Origin: JBOGXB01 sp050694215
GTDB taxonomy: Bacteria; Actinomycetota; CADDZG01; WHSQ01
NCBI GenBank assembly: GCA_050694215.1
Contig: JBOGXB010000051.1
Location: 1-14,734 of the forward strand
Length of the DNA stretch: 14,734 nucleotides
Reading direction: 5' to 3'
Positions 1 to 8,304 of the stretch are shown here, piece by piece (position 1 is the first letter of the stretch; every line of letters starts with the position of its first letter). The notes beneath the pieces are model-generated. The model was given only the letters and a program-made list of their open reading frames with translations, was not told the origin of the DNA and did no database searches. The position numbers and the translations under genes were made by a program.

Positions 1-306
1 CCTTCTCAACCGGCTGACCTGGGCTTTCTCCTGCATTTGGGTATTAGTTGGCACCACCTCTTTCCTGGGAAAGTGGGAAACAAAAAACCCCCCGGTCGTC
101 GGAGGGTTTAGCGCACGCCGTTCGGCAGCGGTCGGCCGGGCGCGAGCTAGCTAATAAGTACGAGGGTGGAGAGGAACTGCTTCGTCGCTGTGCCGGTCAT
201 CTCTTTCGCGGCTCCTTGAACGGGCGTACACGCCTCAGCGACGTTGCGGAGGTTCGCGGGAGTATAAGGAACTCGGCGGCGATGTCAAGCCGGATACCTT
301 CTGGAG
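1..306. other. 306-bp stretch without a convincing gene
   Basis: No reading frame here looks like a real protein. The one open frame starting at 48 continues far into the phospholipase D gene in a different frame and has no recognisable domain. The stretch holds a terminator-like hairpin facing left at 85-109, a palindrome AGCTAGCT at 145-152, and a TATAAG box at 263-268 that is a good -10 match without a convincing -35. Residues resembling a helix-turn-helix appear across two frames at 231-325 and are discussed under findings. I see no tRNA or direct repeat. Confidence 0.6.
82..109 (-). terminator. Rho-independent terminator-like hairpin reading leftward
   Basis: Arms AAACCCCCC (85-93) and GGAGGGTTT (101-109) pair with one C/A mismatch around a 7-nt loop. 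On the minus strand the stem runs into six T residues at 82-87, the layout of an intrinsic terminator. No leftward gene lies to its right inside the window, so what it terminates is unknown. It could be a remnant, or it could end a short transcript arising in 110-300. Confidence 0.5.
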
Positions 307-1497
307 ATGGGCACGAGACGGATCGTCGGGCGGATCGACCACGTCCTCGGCGACGGGATCGAGCGCCTCGTGCTCAAGCATCATCGCCGAAGACTGCGTC
401 GCATTGGTTGGGAACGCGCGTTCGCCACGTCACCATCCCTGTGGGCGGAGAGCGACCCTCCTCCCAGACAAGGCTGTTCCCTCGGAGTCCTGATCGACGG
501 TGCAGAGGCGTTTCCCGCGATCCTCGAGGCCCTGGAGCGGGCGAGGTCGCACGTGCACTTCGCGGGCTGGCACGTCACCCCCGGCTTCGAGATGGACAAG
601 GAGCCGCCCGTTGCGGTCAGGGAGGTCCTCGCCGCTCTGGCCGAACGGGTGAAGGTGAGGGTGATGCTCTGGGGTGGAGCTCCCCTTCCGCCGCCGTTCA
701 AACCGAATCGCCGGGACATGAGGAAGCTCGCGGACTCTCTGCGATCGGCGGCCCCGGTCGAGCTGGCCCTCGATTCGAGGGAGCGGCCGCTTCACTGCCA
801 CCACGAGAAGCTCATCGTGATCGATGACGAGATCGCGTTCGTGGGAGGGATCGATCTCACGACGCTGGCGGGGGATCGATACGACAGCGCCGACCACCCG
901 TCGAGACGCGGAGTGGGATGGCACGACGTCGCGACCCGGCTCGCCGGACCGATCGTCGGCGACGTGGTCGATCATTTCGCCATGCGCTGGAACGAGGTCA
1001 CCGGCCGCGCGCTCCGCCCCGCGGGACCCCCCGCGAGAACGGGCGACATCGAGGTGCAGCTCGTACGCACGGTTCCGGAGAAGATCTACGACTCCGTACC
1101 CAAAGGGGACTTCCGCATCCTGCACGCCTACCTGAACGCGCTCGCCTCGGCCCGGCGCCTCATCTACCTCGAAAACCAGTTCCTGTGGAGTCCCGAGGTC
1201 GTCGAGATCCTCAAGCGCAAGCTGATCGATCCGCCGAGCGAAGACTTCCGCCTGGTCGTCGTGCTTCCGGCCAGGCCGGCGATGGGAGATGACGACACCA
1301 AGGGACAGCTCGGGGTCCTCGTCGAGGCGGACGGCGATCGAGGCCGCCTCGTCGCCTGCTGCATCTACTCGCGCGAGGGCTCGGCTGCCTTTCCCGTCTA
1401 CATCCACGCGAAGGTCGGCATCGTGGACGACCCCGGCTCGAAGGCGTGTCGAGCAGATCGAAACGGATCATCGGTCCCATTCAGAGCTTGCTGGTAG
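307..1497 (+). CDS. Phospholipase D-like (HKD) protein, internally deleted and frameshifted near the C-terminus
   Basis: This belongs to the PLD superfamily, whose members cleave or transfer phosphodiester bonds with two HxKx4D motifs, often on phospholipids. The first motif is intact (H166, K168, D173), followed by VGGIDLT. The second is present (H367, K369, D374) in HAKVGIVDD. In the family this should lead into a GSAN-type segment and about 90 further residues. Here the frame runs instead into 20 or so unrelated residues and stops. The missing C-terminus reappears in another frame at 1434-1505. The start is uncertain: GGAG abuts ATG 307 without spacing, and the frame is open only back to 268 with no better start. 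I infer a disrupted gene or an assembly error, and the product as written is probably inactive. Confidence 0.8.
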   Translation: MGTRRIVGRIDHVLGDGIERLVLKHHRRRLRRIGWERAFATSPSLWAESDPPPRQGCSLGVLIDGAEAFPAILEALERARSHVHFAGWHVTPGFEMDKEPPVAVREVLAALAERVKVRVMLWGGAPLPPPFKPNRRDMRKLADSLRSAAPVELALDSRERPLHCHHEKLIVIDDEIAFVGGIDLTTLAGDRYDSADHPSRRGVGWHDVATRLAGPIVGDVVDHFAMRWNEVTGRALRPAGPPARTGDIEVQLVRTVPEKIYDSVPKGDFRILHAYLNALASARRLIYLENQFLWSPEVVEILKRKLIDPPSEDFRLVVVLPARPAMGDDDTKGQLGVLVEADGDRGRLVACCIYSREGSAAFPVYIHAKVGIVDDPGSKACRADRNGSSVPFRACW

Positions 1498-1505
1498 ACG
1501 GCTAG
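1434..1505 (+). pseudogene. Out-of-frame C-terminal remnant of the phospholipase D-like gene
   Basis: In frame 3 these bases read RLEGVSSRSKRIIGPIQ followed by SLLVDG and TAG. As I remember this PLD family, its members commonly end in a similar VSRRS..LLGPLQxLLVDG tail. It lies immediately after the second HKD motif at 1405-1430 but in a different frame. That fits loss of roughly 90 codons with a length not divisible by three. The match is from memory and should be aligned. Confidence 0.6.
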
Positions 1506-1531
1506 ACCGCGCGGGACCGCGGCGCTATGGT
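1503..1531 (+). promoter_or_regulatory. Probable leaderless promoter of ilvD
   Basis: TAGACC (1503-1508, four of six matches to TTGACA) lies 17 nt before TATGGT (1526-1531, a TANNNT -10 box). The ilvD ATG begins 7 nt after the box, about where transcription would start, and there is no Shine-Dalgarno sequence. The -35 element overlaps the stop codon of the phospholipase D remnant. Confidence 0.45.
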
Positions 1532-1537
1532 GCGCGC

Positions 1538-3247
<1,710 letters not shown>

Positions 3248-3280
3248 TTGAGCCTGCCTGGCCTATTCGGAACGTGGTAC

Positions 3281-4555
3281 TCAATCGAGAGCATCCAGAG
3301 GCAGATTTCCATCGGCATCCTGGTTAACGTGTCCCCGCTCGAGGTCGCGGGCACCCGGGTTAAACAGCAGGCTCCCCGTCGCGCCCACGTATAGACCTCC
3401 GAGCACGATTAAAGCGGATCGCAGTCCGATGCCGTCGATCAGATAGCCCCCCGCCAGAACTCCCAACGGCAGCGCCATCCAGGCCGTTGCGACTGAAGCC
3501 CCAAGCACCCGGCCTCGAAGGCGGCCCGGCACCCGCTCCAACTCAACGGCTCCCACAATCGAATTGATGGGACCGACAGCGAAGCCCGCAATCGCCATGA
3601 AGATGAGAACAACGACCAGGGGCGGAAATACCGCAAGCATCCAGGGGTGCAGGCCAACGATCACGAACCCGACGACGAAGATCAATCGCCGCGAGTAGCG
3701 GCCACCGAATGCCCCGTAGGCGATTGCACCAGCGAAAGCCCCTGCTCCGAACACGCCCAAGATCGCGCCCAAGCTAAAGGCATCACCAAACCGATCGTTC
3801 ACGTACACGGGCAGCACTACGGAACCGATTGCCCCGTCCACGAAGTTGGTCACCGTGATCGTCAGTATCACCAGCAGCAATGCTCTGCTCTCATGGATGT
3901 AGGAAAGGCCCTCCTTGAGGTCGGAGAAGTAACTGGGGACATCCCTGGATACATCTCTGTGTGACCTTGCATGAACGAAGAGCCCGACGAGCACGGCGGA
4001 GACAAGGAACGTCGCAGCATCGACCCAGAGAACATTGCTTGCGCCGACAACTCCGATGAGCACTCCAGCCACCGGCGCTCCAATGAGCCCCGAGCCGCGC
4101 TCGATGGCATCCTCGGCTGAGACTGCCCGTTCTAGCCGCGTCCCGGCAAGTTCGGCCGTATCGGCGATTAGCGAGGAACGAGCGGTCCCGCCAGGTGCAT
4201 CGAGCAACGCACCCAGGAACACAAGGGGTACCAGTTGCCAAAAAGCCAGTCCAACCGTGCTATGGAGCAGCGGGATAAGAGCGACCGATGCGCCACTCGC
4301 GATGTCCGCCAACACGCTCATGCGCTTGAAGCCGAGCCTGTCGATGATCGGCCCGCCGAAGAATCCAGAGATCACGACTGGCAGAAACAGGAATGAGCCT
4401 GCAATCGCCGTGCGAGTTGCGCTGCCGGTTGTCTGAAGAACGAACCACGGGATGGCGACGAGCGCCATCTTGTTGCCGCTGTTGGAGATCGCGTTCGCAG
4501 ACAGCAGCATCCGCAAGGGAGTCTTCCGTCGAGTCTGCTTCGCTTCGACCGTCAC
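3281..4555 (-). CDS. MFS transporter, probable drug-efflux type
   Basis: A 424-residue integral membrane protein with about 10-12 hydrophobic segments. It belongs to the major facilitator superfamily and most resembles the MFS_3/macrolide-exporter-like group; the substrate cannot be told. The N-terminal half has an SGFFGGPIIDRLGFKR loop, the G-x-x-x-D-R-x-G-x-K/R pattern of MFS loop 2-3. The second half contains VPGRLRGRVLG. The start is GTG (4555). AAGGA lies about 12 nt upstream, a weak ribosome site. It sits 61 bp downstream of the ABC1 gene on the same strand, so it could be co-transcribed. Lines sampled inside it are 52-58% G+C, against about 68% in a neighbouring ABC1 line, which suggests horizontal acquisition. 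Confidence 0.88.
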   Translation of the reverse strand: MTVEAKQTRRKTPLRMLLSANAISNSGNKMALVAIPWFVLQTTGSATRTAIAGSFLFLPVVISGFFGGPIIDRLGFKRMSVLADIASGASVALIPLLHSTVGLAFWQLVPLVFLGALLDAPGGTARSSLIADTAELAGTRLERAVSAEDAIERGSGLIGAPVAGVLIGVVGASNVLWVDAATFLVSAVLVGLFVHARSHRDVSRDVPSYFSDLKEGLSYIHESRALLLVILTITVTNFVDGAIGSVVLPVYVNDRFGDAFSLGAILGVFGAGAFAGAIAYGAFGGRYSRRLIFVVGFVIVGLHPWMLAVFPPLVVVLIFMAIAGFAVGPINSIVGAVELERVPGRLRGRVLGASVATAWMALPLGVLAGGYLIDGIGLRSALIVLGGLYVGATGSLLFNPGARDLERGHVNQDADGNLPLDALD

Positions 4556-4616
4556 TCTTGAGAACGATCCTTACGCAGTGTGTTGGCGGGACCGTATCTA
4601 CGCAAGCAGAAGAGCT

Positions 4617-6029
4617 CTAATGCTGCAGGGGATGCTCGAGGTCAGGGTGGGTCTCGGCCAGCCACGCCTGCTCGAGCTTGCCGAGCTCGTAGCGGGATGG
4701 CTCTCCCGCCCAGAGCTCGCGAGCAATCGATTGCCAGTTGCGCGTCGCCTCGAGCCGGCCGAGGAGGGACGCGACTCCGAACGACATCCGGTTGAAGGTC
4801 ACCATGATCCCCGGCACCCCGACCTTTCGCAACGCCTGGAACGCGCTCGAGCGTGGATCGAAGCCGGCTCCGGCGATTTGCTGGACCAGCTCCTGGTTCA
4901 TGGTGACTTCCTCGTCCACGAGGACCGGAGAGTTGATCATCTTCATGTGATCCCAGATCGCGTCGATCTCCGGTGTCCGCCGGTTGAGGATCCCCAGGCC
5001 CTCGAGGGCGATGCGACCACGGTCCATGTCGTCGTGGATCAGCGACTGGATGATCTCGAGGAGGAGGGCGAGGGTCCCAGGATCCACCGCCCGAACGAGA
5101 CCGAAGTCCAGGAACGCGACCCTGCCGTCGTCCAGCAGCAGGTAGTTGCCGGGGTGTGGGTCGGCCGAGAAGATCCTGAAGCGGTTGAGGCATCCGTAGA
5201 AGAAGCGGAACAGGATCTCGCCCAGGGCATCCCTGTCGTCCTGTGGCCACTCGAACGAGGTCATGAATGGCTTGCCTTCGATGAACTCCTGCGTGATGAC
5301 TCGGGTGCGGCAATAGTCCTGGTAGACGGCGGGGACAACGATGAAAGGGTGACCGGTGAAGAGCTCCGCGAACTGCTCCTGGTTCGTCGCCTCGCGCCGG
5401 TAATCGAGCTCCTCGAGCACCCGCTCCCGGACCTCGTTGGCAACGTCTTTCGGATCCAGGTTGGGGGCGATCGCGACCGCTAGCTTCGTCAGGGCCGAGA
5501 CGTTCCTTAGGTCCGAACGGATCGCTTCGTCCACCCCCGGATACTGGACCTTGATGGCCACGCTCTCCCCCGTCGGAAGCTTGGCCCGGTGCACCTGGCC
5601 TATCGATGCTGCCGCGACCGGCTGCTCCTCGAAGTCGACGAAGACGTCCTCGACCGGTTTGCCGAACTGCTCCTCGATGACCGCCCTGGACGCGGCGGGA
5701 TCCATGGGCGGAGCGGAGTCCTGGAGCATCGTGAGCGCGTCGCGGTAAGTAGAGAGGTACTCATTGGCAGAGCCGAACTCGTAGAAGGACGCGAGCTGTC
5801 CGAGCTTCATCGCGGCGCCCTTCATCTCCCCCAGCATCTCGACCAGCTGCCGTGCGGTCTTCTGGTGGAAGCCGTCGAGGAACTCGCTCGCGCGGTCGGG
5901 CGAGGCGAAAGCCTTCGCTCGCGTCCCGAGGAAGCGGGCGGCGGACTTGCCGGTTTGTCCTGCGAGCCTGGCTCCGCGCGTGGCCCAGCCGGTGGGGATG
6001 GGGCTCTTCGGCTTCCGATGCTCCGGCAT
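4617..6029 (-). CDS. ABC1/UbiB-family atypical kinase-like protein (AarF type)
   Basis: A 470-aa member of the ADCK/UbiB family, linked in other organisms to isoprenoid quinone metabolism and lipid homeostasis; its role here is unknown. All family marks are present: KLGQ at 75-78, the alanine-rich loop AAASIGQVHRA at 139-149 in place of a Gly-rich loop, the ATP-site Lys K160 in VAIKVQYP, the E207-L-D209 pair, the catalytic loop ADPHPGN (D290, N295) and DFG at 308-310. I see no C-terminal membrane helices, unlike E. coli UbiB. On its strand TAGAGT lies 9 nt before the ATG and no SD is visible, so a very short leader is likely. Its start is divergent from the LysM gene across 228 bp. Confidence 0.92.
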   Translation of the reverse strand: MPEHRKPKSPIPTGWATRGARLAGQTGKSAARFLGTRAKAFASPDRASEFLDGFHQKTARQLVEMLGEMKGAAMKLGQLASFYEFGSANEYLSTYRDALTMLQDSAPPMDPAASRAVIEEQFGKPVEDVFVDFEEQPVAAASIGQVHRAKLPTGESVAIKVQYPGVDEAIRSDLRNVSALTKLAVAIAPNLDPKDVANEVRERVLEELDYRREATNQEQFAELFTGHPFIVVPAVYQDYCRTRVITQEFIEGKPFMTSFEWPQDDRDALGEILFRFFYGCLNRFRIFSADPHPGNYLLLDDGRVAFLDFGLVRAVDPGTLALLLEIIQSLIHDDMDRGRIALEGLGILNRRTPEIDAIWDHMKMINSPVLVDEEVTMNQELVQQIAGAGFDPRSSAFQALRKVGVPGIMVTFNRMSFGVASLLGRLEATRNWQSIARELWAGEPSRYELGKLEQAWLAETHPDLEHPLQH

Positions 6030-6257
6030 TCGGTCGCCACTCTATTTCGAGCGGCCGGTCCCGGCCGACACCGTCCGGAGCATGCCGCCGTGCCATCCGA
6101 GCCGGTCGGGCCGGGAGGTGCGGGTGTCCGTAAGCGTCCTGAACCCCACATACCGGCCCCCGTCCGAGAGAGCCGACCACCTCCGAGATCCGGAAGGGGG
6201 TGGACGTCTGGCGGCGGGACGCTAGTCTCTATCCACCAGCTCGCAGCAAGGGGCCCT
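6030..6257. promoter_or_regulatory. Divergent intergenic region between the ABC1 and LysM genes
   Basis: No gene is visible. Toward the ABC1 gene, TAGAGT occurs on the minus strand (6039-6044). Toward the LysM gene, TGGACG (6201-6206) and TAGTCT (6223-6228) are 16 nt apart and make a plausible promoter, with AAGGGG at 6248-6253 as its ribosome site. An imperfect inverted repeat (CCACCTCC with GGGGGTGG, one wobble pair) lies just upstream of that promoter and could be an operator. None of this is more than pattern matching. Confidence 0.35.
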
Positions 6258-6764
6258 ATGAGGGATCGAACCGAGCCGCTGGCTCCCTATGAACCGGAGC
6301 CCGAACCGTCCTACGAGTGGGATTACGAGGGCGAGCGAAAGCCGCGACCTAAGGTGCTGTGGGGCCGGATCGTCATCCTCGCGATCGTCCTGCTCCTCGC
6401 CTACCTGCTGGGCCGCTCGACCGCCCCCGAGGGCATCTCGGAGAGCGCCCTGGATCAGGCACGGGCCGAGTCCGCACAACTCGAGCAGCAGAACCAGCAG
6501 CTCGCCGACGAGATCGACGAGCTGGAGTCCGCCGAGCCCTCCCCCAGCCCGACCGATACCACCGAAGCGGAGGGGACCGACGGCGGTGCGGGGGAGACGA
6601 GGACCTACACCGTGCGGAGGGGCGACACCCTGACGTCGATTGCCGAGGATGTCTGCGAGGACGCGTCGCTCGACAACGCCATCGGAGCGCTCAACGACAT
6701 ATCGGATCCCCAGCAGCTCTCCGTCGGGGCCGAAATCGAGATCCCGGAGGATTGCAACTTCTAG
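6258..6764 (+). CDS. Single-pass membrane protein with a C-terminal LysM domain
   Basis: A 168-aa protein. It has a charged, Pro/Glu-rich N-terminal tail (1-32), one membrane helix (about 33-52), a probable coiled coil rich in Gln and Glu (62-92), a Ser/Pro/Thr/Glu linker (93-113) and a LysM domain (about 116-164, starting TYTVRRGDTLTSIAE and ending GAEIEIP). LysM binds GlcNAc-containing glycans such as peptidoglycan. With no cleavable signal, the expected topology is N-terminus in, LysM outside against the wall. C133 and C166 may form a disulfide in the external domain. The start at ATG 6258 is supported by AAGGGG four bases upstream. A much longer open frame back to 5589 overlaps the ABC1 gene and is not used. 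Function beyond wall binding is unknown. Confidence 0.85.
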   Translation: MRDRTEPLAPYEPEPEPSYEWDYEGERKPRPKVLWGRIVILAIVLLLAYLLGRSTAPEGISESALDQARAESAQLEQQNQQLADEIDELESAEPSPSPTDTTEAEGTDGGAGETRTYTVRRGDTLTSIAEDVCEDASLDNAIGALNDISDPQQLSVGAEIEIPEDCNF

Positions 6765-6777
6765 CCACCCTGCCGGG

Positions 6778-8274
6778 TCAGTCGCCGAGGGCGTAGAACG
6801 CGTTGCTCCCATGCTCCTCGTACTCCTTCGCGATGCGCGCCGGAAGCCCGGTGCAGTCACGCTCCCTCAGGACCAGCCTGTCCTCTCGGAAATCGGGTTC
6901 TTGTTCGAAGTCGAACGCGTTCAGCATGTTGCTCGCCTGGCAGTCGCGGTGTGTCATGCAGTCGAGCCCGTGGACGGTCTCCATGAACTTGACGACGGAC
7001 GAGAACTCGTACACGGTCTTGTCGATGTAGCCCTCCTTGGTCCAGGGCGAGATGATCAGCATCGGAACGCGCGGCCCCAGCCCCATCACGTCGTAGTGGG
7101 GTGGCGGGACGTGATCGTAGAAGCCACCGAAGTCGTCATAGGTCAAGAAGATCGCGGTGTTCTTCCAGTACTTCGAGCGCATGATGGCGTTGATGTGCTC
7201 GACGGTCCAGTTCTCGCCCATGCAGACGCTCGGCCCCCCCGGATGCTCGTTGAACCCGGGGCCGGGGACGACCCACGAGACCCTTCTAAGCCGCTCGTTA
7301 CGGATGTCACCGAGCAGCCTCTCCTCGGGGATGACGTTCCTCCCCCAGTACTTAGAGTTGTACATGTGTTTGATGGCGAGCAGGGCGTTCATCCACGACC
7401 CGTCGTCGACGTAGTAGCGCCACGAGATGCCCTCCCTGTTGAGCTGGTCCGGAAGCACCTCGAAGTCGAAGCAGGCGCGCACCCGCTCCCAGTAGTTGCC
7501 GATGGTGCCGGTGTCGGCACGCTCCTCGGCGCGCATCACAGTACGGTTTTCTTCCCGAGAGAGCTTCGTGAAGCGGTACACGGTCTCGCCTGGATCGCCG
7601 CAGTAGCCGTTCTCGGCGTTCGTCTCGAGCTTGTTGCCGGTCGCCCGGCCGGCCTGCGCGGCCATCGTGTAGAGGTGGGCCGGGAACGTCGGTCCGTACA
7701 TCGACGAGAACGTGTGATCGGACAGCACGAAGTTGTCGGCGTAGGCCCAGTAGTTGGGTATGCCCTTGCGCGTAAAGGACGAATAGCCGGTGAGGTTGTC
7801 CCCGTTGGTGACGAGGTCGTAGCCGTTCATCCTTCCGCCGTTGATCGCGAGGACGCCGTCGAAGAACCCGTGGCCGAGGTCCGGTTCGAGGACGTCGGTG
7901 GCAACCGACAGCTCCACCGTGTCGCCCGTCGAAGTCTCTCCGGTATCCGTGCCCTCGGCCCCCGGGTAGCGGGCGAAGTAGTTGTCGAAGGTGCGGTTCT
8001 CCTTGATGATGAAGACGACGTGCTTGATCGGGATGTCGGCCGGGGCCTCGCCGGCAGACGGTCCGGGCGAGGGCGCGCCTCCCGCCAGGGGGCCGGGCTG
8101 CAACCCGGGAGTCGCCTCGTCCTCGTCGCCGCTCAAGATCGCCCGCCCGCCGAAGGTGCCGATGAGGATCAGGACGAGGAACAGTAGGGACCGGCGGCGC
8201 CTCCTCACCATCCGGCGGCGCGCGGCACGCCGGCGGGCTCGGTGCTCGGCCTGCGAGATCGGCGGCATGCTCAT
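6778..8274 (-). CDS. Membrane-anchored or secreted phosphoesterase (phospholipase C / acid phosphatase family)
   Basis: A 498-aa member of the phosphoesterase family of bacterial phospholipase C and AcpA-like phosphatases, which hydrolyse phosphate esters outside the cell. The N-terminus is very Arg-rich (11-28), then a hydrophobic segment (29-46) and a Pro/Gly linker (54-80) before the catalytic domain. Active-site segments visible are ENRTFDNYF (92-100), HTFSSMYGPTFPAH (187-200), HPGGPS (344-349) and TYDDFGGFYDHVPPP (378-392). Several Cys residues (225, 268, 351, 439) suit an exported protein. RRRRRSLLFLV resembles a Tat signal but is not a clear SRRxFLK motif. Start ATG 8274 or ATG 8268; GATACT lies 8 nt upstream of the first. 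It is 30 bp downstream of the transglutaminase gene and may share its transcript. Confidence 0.9.
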   Translation of the reverse strand: MSMPPISQAEHRARRRAARRRMVRRRRRSLLFLVLILIGTFGGRAILSGDEDEATPGLQPGPLAGGAPSPGPSAGEAPADIPIKHVVFIIKENRTFDNYFARYPGAEGTDTGETSTGDTVELSVATDVLEPDLGHGFFDGVLAINGGRMNGYDLVTNGDNLTGYSSFTRKGIPNYWAYADNFVLSDHTFSSMYGPTFPAHLYTMAAQAGRATGNKLETNAENGYCGDPGETVYRFTKLSREENRTVMRAEERADTGTIGNYWERVRACFDFEVLPDQLNREGISWRYYVDDGSWMNALLAIKHMYNSKYWGRNVIPEERLLGDIRNERLRRVSWVVPGPGFNEHPGGPSVCMGENWTVEHINAIMRSKYWKNTAIFLTYDDFGGFYDHVPPPHYDVMGLGPRVPMLIISPWTKEGYIDKTVYEFSSVVKFMETVHGLDCMTHRDCQASNMLNAFDFEQEPDFREDRLVLRERDCTGLPARIAKEYEEHGSNAFYALGD

Positions 8275-8304
8275 GCTGGAGAAGTATCCCCGAGCCCGAT
8301 CCCT

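Noticed and set aside
48..827. 259-aa plus-strand open frame at the left end
   Set aside because: Overlaps the phospholipase D gene in another frame, is low-complexity Arg/Pro/Gly-rich and has no domain; a GC-rich shadow.
430..1407. 325-aa minus-strand open frame
   Set aside because: Antisense shadow of the phospholipase D gene without recognisable motifs.
6030..6257. Small genes in the ABC1-LysM gap
   Set aside because: Open frames there only extend shadows of the ABC1 gene and lack start signals or domains.
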